Source: Chryseobacterium luteum (lineage in GTDB: Bacteria; Bacteroidota; Bacteroidia; Flavobacteriales; Weeksellaceae). From it: a stretch of DNA of 64,000 nucleotides. The stretch lies in assembly GCF_000737785.1 (NCBI RefSeq), contig NZ_JPRO01000004.1, forward strand, positions 248,001-312,000. The letters run 5' to 3'. Below are positions 31,764 through 40,670 of this stretch, piece by piece. The notes under the pieces are model-generated. The model was not told where the DNA came from, did not search any database, and was given only the letters and a program-made list of their open reading frames with translations. Within the stretch, counting starts at the first letter, position 1. Each line of letters starts with the position of its first letter. Position numbers and translations under genes: made by a program.

Positions 31764-32559
31764 ACCGGTATTTTCATTTATACTCTTCTGCTTTTACACT
31801 TTTGTATCGGCACAATACACGATTCCGCCAAAGCCGGCGGTTCTGTACCCTGTGTTCGATGAAGCAGGACTGCTCACACAGCAGCAAAAAGATGAACTGA
31901 ATAATAAGCTGATCAAATTTTCAGATTCTACTTCCACGGAAATTGAAGTGGTGATTATCCCATCTACCAAAGGAGAAGACGTCAACTTTCTCGCCACTAT
32001 GTTCGGTGAAAAATGGGGAATCGGTAAAAAAGGTGTGGACAATGGCGTTGTTTTCCTGATCGCTACAGAAGACAAAACAATGTCTATCCAACAGGGAAGA
32101 GCCGTAGAACAGTATCTTACAGCTTCGGTTGCAGGACAGATTCTTGATTATATTGTCACCCCAAATTTCAGGCAGGGCCAATGGTATGAAGGCATCAATC
32201 GCGGAACCTCAGCGATTATGGAGGCCGTTCAGGGAAAATTCAAACCTGAGGAAACCTCAGCACCTTCCGGCAATGGAAGTGCTTTTAAGATCCTGATCAT
32301 CGCATTTGTCATCTTTATACTTCTCGCCATTATCTTTGGTAACAGAGGCGGAGGACGTGGCGGCGGCAACAATGATGACGATGATGTAATTATCACCAGA
32401 AGAGGACGCAGAAATTACCCGGGCGGATTCTTTCCTTTCCCTGGCAGCTTCGGTGGAGGCGGCTTTGGCGGTGGAAGTTCCGGAGGCGGAGGTGGTGGAT
32501 TCGGCGGTTTTGGAGGCGGAGGAAGCTTCGGAGGCGGTGGTGCTTCCGGTGGCTGGTAG
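31744..32559 (+). CDS. TPM domain protein, secreted, glycine-rich tail
   Basis: A 271-residue protein with a signal peptide ending FVSAQ, a TPM domain at about residues 25-170 (VFDEAGLLTQQQKDELNNKL, DNGVVFLIATEDKTMSIQQG), a membrane helix at about 182-203 and a glycine-rich tail (GGFGGGSSGGGGGGFGGFGG). This is the usual YgcG-like design. An alternative start ten codons earlier (31714) adds MKEKIPISCL before the signal; the 31744 ATG gives a normal signal peptide. The operon ends at the terminator after it. Confidence 0.9.
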   Translation: MKLRSLKPVFSFILFCFYTFVSAQYTIPPKPAVLYPVFDEAGLLTQQQKDELNNKLIKFSDSTSTEIEVVIIPSTKGEDVNFLATMFGEKWGIGKKGVDNGVVFLIATEDKTMSIQQGRAVEQYLTASVAGQILDYIVTPNFRQGQWYEGINRGTSAIMEAVQGKFKPEETSAPSGNGSAFKILIIAFVIFILLAIIFGNRGGGRGGGNNDDDDVIITRRGRRNYPGGFFPFPGSFGGGGFGGGSSGGGGGGFGGFGGGGSFGGGGASGGW

Positions 32560-32585
32560 TTTTAAATGATAACAAAATTCAATAT

Positions 32586-32610
32586 AATCGGGCCGTGTGC
32601 CCGATTTTTT
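32586..32610 (+). terminator. Intrinsic terminator
   Basis: AATCGGGC pairs with GCCCGATT around CGTGT, followed by TTTT. It ends the LemA-TPM operon. Confidence 0.85.
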
Positions 32611-32749
32611 ATTTAATATACTAAAATAAGATCATTTCTTTATCTTATTTAATATTAAATTCAGATTTACATACTGAAAAATTAACAAAACCATGTAAAA
32701 GTCATTTTTTATCCAATTTTTTTTCATTATATTTACTGAAAACAGGTTT

Positions 32750-33271
32750 ATGAAGAAGACGCTGGTAGTTTTTGCACATCCCTATTTAGAGCACTCGAAT
32801 TCCAATGTGGAGCTCATTAATTTCTATGTCCGTCACCAGCATTTTACCCTAAGAGATCTTTACGAAGAATATCCGGATTTTCATATTGCGGCATTCAGGG
32901 AAAGAAAAAGATTAAAAGACTATGACCGTTTTATTTTTCAGTTTCCACTTATCTGGTTTGGAATGCCTCCTTTATTAAGACTATGGATTGATGAAGTTTT
33001 CGACAGAGACTGGCTCCGGGAAGGCGAAACAAATCCGCTGGAAGGCAAAGAAATTTATATTCTCGTAACGACGGGAGGAAAAGAAAGATCTTTCAGCAAA
33101 AACGGAACATATCAGTATACGGTGGAAGAACTGATCAGCGGACTTATCGTATCTTTAAAGGTTTTCAAAGCCAAAATCAAACATATCAAGATCGTTTATG
33201 AAGCCAATAAACTGAGCAAAAAGGAGATTATCTTATATAAAAAAGAATTTGCAGAACTACTCAATCAATAA
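32750..33271 (+). CDS. KefF-like NAD(P)H quinone oxidoreductase
   Basis: A 173-residue flavodoxin-fold protein with the FMN-binding start LVVFAHPYLEHSN and the QFPLIWFGMPPLLRLWIDEV active-site stretch typical of KefF, MdaB and YwrO. It lies three bases before a KefC-type antiporter, and KefF proteins are ancillary subunits that activate such antiporters. It is thus probably the regulatory subunit. Confidence 0.88.
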   Translation: MKKTLVVFAHPYLEHSNSNVELINFYVRHQHFTLRDLYEEYPDFHIAAFRERKRLKDYDRFIFQFPLIWFGMPPLLRLWIDEVFDRDWLREGETNPLEGKEIYILVTTGGKERSFSKNGTYQYTVEELISGLIVSLKVFKAKIKHIKIVYEANKLSKKEIILYKKEFAELLNQ

Positions 33272-33274
33272 CAT

Positions 33275-35161
33275 ATGGAGTCCAGCTTAGCAATGAATAC
33301 TTTGATTTTCCTGGGTGTAGCCATTATTATGGTTCCGCTGGCCAGAAAATTAGGACTGAGTTCTGTGATCGGCTATATTTTAGGAGGGATCATTATTGGC
33401 CCCTATGTTTTACGGCTCACCGGAAAAGACGTCAATGATATTATGCATGCCAGTGAGTTTGGAGTTATTATGCTGCTTTTTTTGGTAGGGCTGGAACTTG
33501 AACCCCGGAAATTCTGGGAAATGCGGAAGAAGATTATGGGTCTTGGCCTTACGCAGATGCTGCTTTCTATTTCACTGCTTTTCCTGGTTTTCATCAGTGC
33601 AGGATGGAGGATAGACAAGGCTATTGCCATTGCGATGTGTTTTGCGCTTTCTTCTACAGCTATTGTACTTCAGACTCTTCAGGAAAAGAATAACCTTAAA
33701 ACCATGGCCGGAGAAGCCTCTTTCTCTACCCTTCTGTTTCAGGATATTGCGGTGATTCCTATTCTGGCTATTCTTCCGATCATTGCCAATTACAAAGCAA
33801 GCCATCATGATAATGATATACAGATCCTCATTCAGAAACTGCCGGAATGGCTGCAGGCCGGAACGGTAATTTTAGGGGTTGCAGTTTTGATTCTTTTGGG
33901 AAGGTATGTCTTTGTCCCTTTTTTAAGGTATGTTTCAAAGTCGGGAATGACAGAATTGCTTACCGCTTCTTCATTATTCCTCGTGATCGGGGTTTCAGAG
34001 CTGATGGTGGCAATAGGGCTTTCGCCGGCTCTGGGAGCTTTTCTTGCAGGAGTAATGCTTGCCAACAGCGAATTTCGTCATGAGTTGGAAGCGCAGATCA
34101 ATCCGTTTAAAGGGCTGCTATTGGCCGTATTCTTTGTAAGCGTAGGTTCCACCATCAATTTTAATATTATCCGGGAGGATCCTCTGTTTATTTTTTCTAC
34201 TGTTTTTGCGGTACTGACTGTAAAATTCGTAGTTCTGTATGCGATTGGAAAGTTTTTTAAGATTGATACTCCACAGAGTTTATTTTATGCATTTGCCCTT
34301 TCTCAGGTAGGGGAATTTGCTTTTGTTCTGATCAATTACACCTCAGATCTTTATTTATTAAGCCCGGAACTTAATGCGCAGATGATGGCTGTCACTGCTA
34401 TCACGATGTGTATTACGCCTATTCTTCTGATCATTAATGAAAAGTTCCTGATGCCCAAATTTATCCAAGAGATTCCTGATGCGGATAATGATTTTAATAT
34501 CCTGGACAACAATATAAGCCAGAAAAAGATCATCATTGTGGGTTTCGGACATTTCGGAAGTACGGTTGGACGTCTTTTAAAGGCAAATAAAATTACGGCA
34601 ACGGTTCTGGACAGGGATTCCGACCGTGTAAAACTATTGAGAAGCTATGGCTTTAAGGTATATTACGGAGATGCCACAAGGATTCCCACTTTAAGGGCTG
34701 CAGGCATTGAAGATGCCGAAATCCTGGTTCTCTGTCTTGATGATCCGGACGATAATAAATTCATTGCAGATCTTGTCCGGGAACATTATCCTAAAGTGCG
34801 GATTTTTGTAAGGGCAAAAAACAGGATTGATGCTTATAATTATCTTAACAACGGCATTGAAAACATTTACCGGGAAACATTGGGAACTGCCGTAGATATG
34901 GCGGTAGATGTCCTGCACGAAACCGGTATGAGGAAATATGCGGCCAGACGTCTCGGACAAAGATTCATGGCCATAGATAAAGCTTCTATCAGAAGGCTGG
35001 CCAAGGCAAAGGACGATGATGAAATCCTATTGTTCACCACAAAGGAAATCCTCCAGCGGGAGGAGGAATTACTGGCTTATGACAATCTTAATTTTGATAA
35101 CAGGGATTGGGAAGGATCTTCGTCAGTTGGTGAAGATAATGATGAGGAAACTGAAGCTTGA
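33275..35161 (+). CDS. KefB/KefC-type K+/H+ antiporter (CPA2)
   Basis: A 628-residue protein: about 12 membrane helices over residues 5-390 (GYILGGIIIGP, LFLVGLELEP, the AIVLQTLQEKN and FQDIAVIP ion-binding region), then an RCK/TrkA-N domain with IIIVGFGHFGSTVGRLLKAN near residue 413. These are glutathione-gated potassium efflux systems that acidify the cytoplasm during electrophile stress. Paired with the KefF-like gene, three bases upstream, so both are one operon. Confidence 0.93.
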   Translation: MESSLAMNTLIFLGVAIIMVPLARKLGLSSVIGYILGGIIIGPYVLRLTGKDVNDIMHASEFGVIMLLFLVGLELEPRKFWEMRKKIMGLGLTQMLLSISLLFLVFISAGWRIDKAIAIAMCFALSSTAIVLQTLQEKNNLKTMAGEASFSTLLFQDIAVIPILAILPIIANYKASHHDNDIQILIQKLPEWLQAGTVILGVAVLILLGRYVFVPFLRYVSKSGMTELLTASSLFLVIGVSELMVAIGLSPALGAFLAGVMLANSEFRHELEAQINPFKGLLLAVFFVSVGSTINFNIIREDPLFIFSTVFAVLTVKFVVLYAIGKFFKIDTPQSLFYAFALSQVGEFAFVLINYTSDLYLLSPELNAQMMAVTAITMCITPILLIINEKFLMPKFIQEIPDADNDFNILDNNISQKKIIIVGFGHFGSTVGRLLKANKITATVLDRDSDRVKLLRSYGFKVYYGDATRIPTLRAAGIEDAEILVLCLDDPDDNKFIADLVREHYPKVRIFVRAKNRIDAYNYLNNGIENIYRETLGTAVDMAVDVLHETGMRKYAARRLGQRFMAIDKASIRRLAKAKDDDEILLFTTKEILQREEELLAYDNLNFDNRDWEGSSSVGEDNDEETEA

Positions 35162-35173
35162 TTTTCAAAAAAC

Positions 35174-35541
35174 TTATTCCGTCACAAAATTCTGTGCCGA
35201 CTGAATGACAGAAATTTGACCTCCAGCAGAACACTGGCAGGTTAAACCGTCCAGCAATTCTTTTTTACCTTCAATTTCAAAATCAGAGGTATTTTCCCAT
35301 TTAACAGGTAAGAGTGTACAGGAAGACCTTAAAACACTGCATACCCCAAAAGGTTTAATGTTGCTGTAGGCTGCTTGTCTTCTTCTGTAGCCTGAAATTT
35401 TCCTTCAATACTCATAAAGGATTGACTGGTTACTGTGATAGGAGTTGGAATTGTTCCTTTATCACATTTTAGCTGGGTTGTATCTGTGATGTGCCAGAGT
35501 ATATTATCATTTTTTTGAAGTTTTCTTTTTATATGTTCCAT
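35174..35541 (-). pseudogene. Frameshifted DUF4280 PAAR-like protein
   Basis: The minus strand opens with MEHIKRKLQ and reads LKCDKGTIPTPITVTSQSF and EGKFQATEEDKQ, then stops. Shifting the frame near 35365-35380 gives AAYSNIKPFGVC, then SCTLLPVKW and LLDGLTCQCSAGGQISVIQS to a TAA at 35174-35176. NIKPFGxC and a late CxxGGxISI are features of DUF4280/PAAR-like spike proteins. The 368-base span is one base short of a whole codon number (two over 122), so a one-base deletion explains it. PAAR-like proteins sit on type VI secretion spikes. A sequencing error is also possible. Confidence 0.7.
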
Positions 35542-35588
35542 CTATAATTTTCTTGATGTAACTATTAAACATATTGATATTTAATACA

Positions 35589-35622
35589 AAAACCCTTGAC
35601 TGAAGTTGAAGTCAAAGGTTTT
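35589..35622. terminator. Terminator hairpin, DUF2807 gene
   Basis: AAAACCCTTGACT and AGTCAAAGGTTTT pair with one mismatch around an 8-base loop. On the minus strand a T-run follows, ending the DUF2807 gene. Confidence 0.7.
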
Positions 35623-35646
35623 GTATTATCAAATAAAATATTGGGT

Positions 35647-36468
35647 CTATTGAATACTGACGCTTCCGCCACTGCTCTCCTGTTTGGTGATATTTTTGAG
35701 CTCTCCTTTTTTAGAAACACTGACACTTCCACCTGAAGAAGCTTCTGCATTTAAGGAAGAAACAGCACTGATCTGAATGCTGCCGCCACTGGATGCATCT
35801 GCTTTCACATTATCTGCAACAAGTTCATTGCCTGAAATACTGCTGCCTGATGAAGAGCTGATATCCGCATTTTTACTTTTTCCTGAAATATCAAGGCTTG
35901 CTGCCGAAGAAGCTTCAATATCAAGATCTACCGCCCATATTTTTCCGGTGAAGCTGCTGCTGCTTCCAGCTGAAATATCGAAATCATTGGCTTCCAGATC
36001 TCCGGAAACGCTTGCTGCACTGGATATATCAATATCCATTTTTTCCTGTGTAAATTTATCTTTTACAGTAATGCTTGCCGCAGAATTGGCTACAAGTTTT
36101 GTAAAATCTTTCGTGTAGATTTTAGCTTTTACATTATGGCTGTTCATCACCCTGATGCCGCGCTTATAATGGATATGAACTTTTCCGCCACTGTTGTCCA
36201 CCAGAATTTCATTGATGATATTTTCCGGTGCGGAAATCACTACTTTTTCAGTTTCAGATTTGATTACTTCAGCACTGATAGCTTGGGAGACTTCAATTTC
36301 GTCAAAATCTCCGTTAAATACTTTCTCCTTAACCGGGCCGTTTTCCTTGTCGATCACTTTGTCTACCCAGCCATTATCATTATTATCATGGTTTCTCTTA
36401 TCATGTCTTTCATTGCATGAGGCCATCAGCGCGAAGGCTGAAAAGATAAAAAGAGTTGTTGATTTCAT
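35647..36468 (-). CDS. Head-GIN (DUF2807) lipoprotein
   Basis: A 273-residue lipoprotein (signal ending LMASC). The mature part is one right-handed beta-helix-like repeat domain, with FDEIEVSQAISAEVI starting the head-GIN fold and many Ser/Gly/Ala blades: ANSAASITVKD, SSAASVSGDLEA, ASSGGSVSVSK. Such proteins are common in Bacteroidota at the cell envelope and are thought to bind or be adhesins; no function is proven. It is divergent from the dcp gene, 59 bases away. Confidence 0.88.
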   Translation of the reverse strand: MKSTTLFIFSAFALMASCNERHDKRNHDNNDNGWVDKVIDKENGPVKEKVFNGDFDEIEVSQAISAEVIKSETEKVVISAPENIINEILVDNSGGKVHIHYKRGIRVMNSHNVKAKIYTKDFTKLVANSAASITVKDKFTQEKMDIDISSAASVSGDLEANDFDISAGSSSSFTGKIWAVDLDIEASSAASLDISGKSKNADISSSSGSSISGNELVADNVKADASSGGSIQISAVSSLNAEASSGGSVSVSKKGELKNITKQESSGGSVSIQ

Positions 36469-36527
36469 GTTTACTGCTTTTATAAAATTAAGTTTTAATA
36501 TCTTTATACTTTAATAACAACTAATTT

Positions 36528-38669
36528 ATGAAAAATATTTCATCGGTATTGTTAATTTCTGCGCTGGCACTTAACCAATCTTGTACTACAATGAAGAAAA
36601 CCGATACTCAACAGGAAATTCCTGTTACCGATCCATCTTTGTCTTCAAACCCTTTTATGAAGAAAAGCAAGCTTCAGTATGAGGCTCCGGAATTCGACAA
36701 AATTAAGAATGAACATTTCAAACCTGCTTTCGATTTCGGACTCAAACAGCATGATGCTGAGATCCTTAAGATCGCCAATAATCCGGAAGCTCCCACTTTT
36801 GAAAACACTATTGTAGCCCTTGAAAAAAGCGGCGAAGTTTTAAAAAGAGCCACTATTGTATTTTCCAATCTTACAAGCGCCAATACGAACCCTACCCTTC
36901 AGGCGTTGGATGAAGAATATGCTCCTGTTTTTGCAGCACATTCCGATAAAATGTACCTGAATGAAAATTTATATAAAAGAATCAAATCAATCAAAGAAGA
37001 CGGTCTTGATGCTGAAGGTAAAAAACTTGTCCAATTCTACAAACAGAATTTTGAAATTGCAGGAGCTAACCTTTCTGCAGCGGACAAGGAGAAACTGAAG
37101 CAGATCAATCAGGAGCTGGCTTCACTTTCCACGCAATATGCCAATAAACTATTGGAAGCAAGAAAGCAGGGAGGTGTATTCTTTTCTGACGCCAAAGAGC
37201 TGGACGGGCTTTCTGCTGACGAGATTGAAGCAGCAGCAACGGATGCTAAAACGGCAGGACAACCTGAAAAATATCTTCTTGCCCTTCAGAATACAACCCA
37301 GCAGCCTCTTCTTCAGAATCTGAAGAACAGAGCCACAAGGGAAAAACTTTTCAAAGCATCATGGCTCAGAGCTGAAAAAGGTGATGGAAATGATACCCGT
37401 GAAACTATTGAAAAATTAGCTAAACTTAGACTTAAAAAAGCTCAGATCCTGGGTAAGAAAAGCTTCGCCGAATGGAAGCTTCAGGACCAGATGGCTAAAA
37501 CGCCTGAGGCAGCTACAAAGCTAATGAACCAAATTGCTACTCCTGCAGTAGAAACAGCAAAACGTGAAGCAAAAGATATTCAGGATCTGATCGACCAACA
37601 GAAAGGAGGCTTCAAAGTGGAGCCGTGGGACTGGAATTTCTACGCAGAGCAGGTAAGAAAAGCAAAATATGATCTTGACGAAAACCAGATCAAACCGTAT
37701 TTTGAAGTGACTACTGTTTTGGAAAAAGGAGTTTTTTATGCCGCTGAAAAGTTCTACGGACTTACTTTCAAAAAGAGAACGGATCTTCCTGTTTATCATC
37801 CGGATGTGGTGACCTACGAGGTTTTCGACCATGATGGAAAATCTATCGCCATTTATTATCTTGATTTCTATACCAGAGATTCTAAAAACGGGGGTGCCTG
37901 GATGAGCAATTTCGTTGAGCAGTCTTATCTTCTGGGAACAAAACCAGTCATTGTCAACTGTTATAATTATCAGAAACCGGCTCCGGGGAAACCTTCTCTG
38001 ATCAGCTATGATGATGTTTCTACGATGTTCCATGAGTTTGGACATTCTATCCACGGTATGTTTGCCAGCCAGAAATACCCTTCACTTTCAGGAACAAGTG
38101 TTCCGAGAGACTTTGTGGAATTCCCGTCGCAGATCAATGAGCACTGGGCTTTAGATCCTGTGGTTCTTAAAAATTATGCGCTTCATTACGAAACAAAGCA
38201 GCCGATTCCTCAGGATTTAGTTGAAAAAATAAAAAAAGCAGCCACTTTCAATCAGGGGTATATGACGACAGAGCTTGTTTCTGCCGCTGCTCTGGATATG
38301 GACTGGCATACTGTGACCAATGAAAGCCAGTTAATTCCTGTTCTGGATTTTGAAAAGCAGTCATTGGCCAGCCACGGATTTACTTTAGCTACTGTGCCGC
38401 CAAGATACCATACTCCTTATTTTGCCCACATATGGGGCGGAGGATACTCGGCAGGATATTATGCTTATTTATGGTCTGAAACCCTTGACAACGATGCATG
38501 GGAGTGGATCAAAAGTAATGGTGGCCTGACGAGAGAAAATGGTGACCGTTTCAGAAAATATATTCTTTCTGTAGGAAATTCCGTAGATCTTAATCAGGCA
38601 TTCAGAGATTTTACGGGACATGATCCGGATATTAAGCCTTTATTGAGAAACAGAGGTTTTATAAAATAA
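36528..38669 (+). CDS. dcp: Peptidyl-dipeptidase Dcp (M3), lipoprotein
   Basis: A 713-residue M3 metallopeptidase with a lipoprotein signal (lipobox LNQSC). The zinc site is HEFGHSIHGMF near residue 502 (HExxH), with the third ligand glutamate downstream in FVEFPSQINEHW. The Dcp group removes dipeptides from C-termini; the lipid anchor places it in the periplasm, where it can work with the DPP4-type peptidase at 47-49 kb. Confidence 0.94.
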   Translation: MKNISSVLLISALALNQSCTTMKKTDTQQEIPVTDPSLSSNPFMKKSKLQYEAPEFDKIKNEHFKPAFDFGLKQHDAEILKIANNPEAPTFENTIVALEKSGEVLKRATIVFSNLTSANTNPTLQALDEEYAPVFAAHSDKMYLNENLYKRIKSIKEDGLDAEGKKLVQFYKQNFEIAGANLSAADKEKLKQINQELASLSTQYANKLLEARKQGGVFFSDAKELDGLSADEIEAAATDAKTAGQPEKYLLALQNTTQQPLLQNLKNRATREKLFKASWLRAEKGDGNDTRETIEKLAKLRLKKAQILGKKSFAEWKLQDQMAKTPEAATKLMNQIATPAVETAKREAKDIQDLIDQQKGGFKVEPWDWNFYAEQVRKAKYDLDENQIKPYFEVTTVLEKGVFYAAEKFYGLTFKKRTDLPVYHPDVVTYEVFDHDGKSIAIYYLDFYTRDSKNGGAWMSNFVEQSYLLGTKPVIVNCYNYQKPAPGKPSLISYDDVSTMFHEFGHSIHGMFASQKYPSLSGTSVPRDFVEFPSQINEHWALDPVVLKNYALHYETKQPIPQDLVEKIKKAATFNQGYMTTELVSAAALDMDWHTVTNESQLIPVLDFEKQSLASHGFTLATVPPRYHTPYFAHIWGGGYSAGYYAYLWSETLDNDAWEWIKSNGGLTRENGDRFRKYILSVGNSVDLNQAFRDFTGHDPDIKPLLRNRGFIK

Positions 38670-38675
38670 ATTCTT

Positions 38676-38700
38676 AAAAGCATTCGTTTTCGGATGCTTT
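38676..38700 (+). terminator. Intrinsic terminator after dcp
   Basis: AAAAGCAT pairs with ATGCTTTT, with TCGTTTTCGG between, followed by a T-run. Confidence 0.7.
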
Positions 38701-38710
38701 TTTTATTTAA

Positions 38711-38838
38711 CCACAAATCACACGAATATTTTCACTAATAACACCATTATTCTCACGCAAATTTTGCTAATTATACAGATGTTTATATAATATTTTTTTC
38801 ATTTTATTTTAAATCCGTGTGATCTGCAAAATCTGCAT
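38711..38838. repeat. Dispersed-type repeat with ATCACACG ends
   Basis: The spacer before the YchJ gene begins CCACAAATCACACGAAT and ends AAATCCGTGTGATCTGC, partial inverted repeats, with inner CGCAAATTTTGC and GCAAAATCTGC also paired. Such CACAAATCACACG text recurs in flavobacterial spacers, as I recall. No gene is seen inside. Confidence 0.4.
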
Positions 38839-38890
38839 GAAGCAAGTAAAAAGTAAGAGCGTTAGTGTTTTAATGAAATAAAAAATCGTG

Positions 38891-38898
38891 TAAATTTG
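38891..38898 (+). promoter_or_regulatory. -7 promoter box for the YchJ gene
   Basis: TAAATTTG followed by CG, 19 bases before the ATG at 38917. It overlaps a possible earlier start (38896), so the later ATG is preferred. Confidence 0.5.
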
Positions 38899-38916
38899 CG
38901 CTTTAAAATGTATAAC

Positions 38917-39294
38917 ATGAATTGTCCCTGCTGTTCTGGAAAATCTTATGAAGAATGCTGCCAACCTTACCACACCGGAGAAAAGCATGCTCCAACTGCG
39001 GAGGCTTTGATGCGTTCCCGGTTTTCTGCATTTGCGGTTCCGAACGGAGATTATTTAATGGAAACTACATTTCCGGCAAAAAGAAAATTTCACAATAAAG
39101 AAGATCTGCAGGAATGGGGAGAAATTAACGAATGGACAAAACTGGAAATTATAGATAAGCCTTCTGCCAGCAAAGTTGAATTTAAAGCCTTTTATACTGA
39201 TGAGGAGGGACATAAGCAAATCCATCATGAATTATCAAAATTCAAAATGATTCAAAACCGTTGGTTTTATGTGAGCGGAGAGTTTTTAGAATAA
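38917..39294 (+). CDS. YchJ family SEC-C motif protein
   Basis: A 125-residue protein starting MNCPCCSGKSYEECCQPYH, a Cys-rich zinc-binding SEC-C-type motif, then the YchJ core (APTAEALMRSRFSAFA and WTKLEIIDKP) ending RWFYVSGEFLE. YchJ proteins are cytoplasmic with an NTF2-like fold; the function is not established. Start chosen at the CPCC ATG because a promoter lies just upstream. Confidence 0.9.
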   Translation: MNCPCCSGKSYEECCQPYHTGEKHAPTAEALMRSRFSAFAVPNGDYLMETTFPAKRKFHNKEDLQEWGEINEWTKLEIIDKPSASKVEFKAFYTDEEGHKQIHHELSKFKMIQNRWFYVSGEFLE

Positions 39295-39296
39295 AA

Positions 39297-39322
39297 AAAT
39301 GTCCGAAAAACATCGGACATTT
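39297..39322. terminator. Bidirectional terminator
   Basis: AAATGTCCGA pairs perfectly with TCGGACATTT around AAAACA, with A- and T-runs outside. It separates the YchJ gene and slyD. Confidence 0.85.
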
Positions 39323-39330
39323 ATTATAAT

Positions 39331-39831
39331 TTAGTGAGCATCTGTTCCGTCAATTCCATGAGGATGACCGTGTGCCAATTCCTCTTCTGTAGCAGGACGT
39401 GTATTGATAATTTCCACCTGGAAATCTAAAACTTTCCCAGCCATTGGATGGTTAAGGTCAGCCACAACTCCTTCAGGTGTTACCTCTACTACAAATGCCT
39501 GGAAATTATTTCCCTGACCATCAGATAAAGGCAAAATAGCTCCTACAGGCGGAGTTCCTGATTCCTGGAACATATCGATAGGCAGCTGTACGATTGAATT
39601 AGGATCTTTATCTCCGTAAGCTTCTTCTGACTGAATGATAAAATCGGCTTTATCACCGGCTTTCAGGCCCAGAATATTTTCCTCAAACTTTGGAATCATC
39701 ATTCCTAGACCATATAAAAATGTAAGTGGATTTTCTGCTGTTGTTTCTTCTACGAGAATTCGGCTTCCATCTTCTTCGATGGTGTGAAGTACATAACTTA
39801 CTGCTACAACATGCTTGTTTTCAATTGTCAT
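39331..39831 (-). CDS. slyD: SlyD-type FKBP peptidyl-prolyl isomerase
   Basis: A 166-residue protein with an FKBP domain split by an insert-in-flap domain: VVAVSYVLHT, PLTFLYGLGMMIPKFEENILG, the GDKADFIIQSEEAYGDKDPN flap, then LDFQVEIINTR. The C-terminus carries His residues (AHGHPHGIDGTDAH), a short form of the metal-binding tail of SlyD. It assists folding and nickel supply in the cytoplasm. The true start is MTIENKHVV; the 14 codons before it are Lys-rich and unlike the family. Confidence 0.9.
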   Translation of the reverse strand: MTIENKHVVAVSYVLHTIEEDGSRILVEETTAENPLTFLYGLGMMIPKFEENILGLKAGDKADFIIQSEEAYGDKDPNSIVQLPIDMFQESGTPPVGAILPLSDGQGNNFQAFVVEVTPEGVVADLNHPMAGKVLDFQVEIINTRPATEEELAHGHPHGIDGTDAH

Positions 39832-39945
39832 ATTTTTTCTTTTTTTCGTGATTTTTTTCACGATTAACACCACAAATATACTATTTTTGAAATAATTGAA
39901 TGTGGAAAATATGTTAAAACAAGAATCTTAAAACAGCATTCTTTT

Positions 39946-40197
39946 TCAATTTCCGTTCTTTGTTTCGTTTCGTTTTTTCTGTCTCAATACATAGAGGTAC
40001 AAGCTTTCTACTTTCGTTCTTGCCCAATCTGTTTTTCTTAAAAATTTCAGAGAAGAGTTGATGCTGGGATTTTCTGTAAAGCATTTTATATTGATCTGCT
40101 CGCCAAGTTTCTCAAAGCCTTCGTAATATTCTACCAGCTCCTCAAGAATGGCATCGAGTCTTTTTCCGTGTAAAGGATCTTTTGATTTTTCTTCCAT
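39946..40197 (-). CDS. VF530 family (DUF2132) DNA-binding protein
   Basis: An 83-residue protein that matches the VF530 family: KDPLHGKRLDAILEELVEYY, LGEQINIKCFTENPSINSS and LKFLRKTDWARTKVESLYL. Its known structure has a SAP-like helix set that binds DNA. The tail is Lys/Asn-rich. Function in the cell is not known. Confidence 0.92.
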   Translation of the reverse strand: MEEKSKDPLHGKRLDAILEELVEYYEGFEKLGEQINIKCFTENPSINSSLKFLRKTDWARTKVESLYLYVLRQKKRNETKNGN

Positions 40198-40316
40198 AAC
40201 GCAGTAAAATTAAAATATTTTATCAGACTTAGCGACTAAAATTGTTTAAACCCGCAATCTTTAGTAATTTTGATGAGTGTATTTTTACCTAAAAACTATT
40301 CATTCCGAAAATAAAT

Positions 40317-40469
40317 ATGAGCAAAAATAACGAGGAAAACCGGAAAAAACATAAGAAGAAAATTGATCAGAAAAAACGTAAAATACAAAATGCAGAAGTA
40401 GAAAGAAAAGCACGTTTAAAACAAATCCGAGAAGATTTTAAAGCAAGGGAGGCCGATAGCAAACTTTAA
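40317..40469 (+). CDS. Small basic coiled-coil protein
   Basis: A 50-residue ORF: MSKNNEENRKKHKKKIDQKK, then a heptad-like run of Lys, Arg and Glu ending AREADSKL. It is highly basic and should form a helix, so it may bind nucleic acid or a ribosome surface. It is close in look to small Lys-rich proteins found across Chryseobacterium. No known family is claimed. Confidence 0.5.
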   Translation: MSKNNEENRKKHKKKIDQKKRKIQNAEVERKARLKQIREDFKAREADSKL

Positions 40470-40670
40470 TAATCATTCCTATTTTAAAACCTGGTAGTTT
40501 TGAAATCCGTTAGGTCAGAAACTGCAAATTGTCTCTTGCTACAGACAAGGTTATTTTTCCCAAATGTAATTGGTTGTGAATTACCAACAAAGCTTGTTTT
40601 GATAAATTAAGGTAACTCCTATCTTTATAATTACATTTCATATTTACTTTAAAACAATAATAGAATTTTC

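Noticed and set aside
35329..35541. An intact 70-residue protein
   Set aside because: Its second half continues in another frame with DUF4280 features, so it is the first half of a frameshifted gene.
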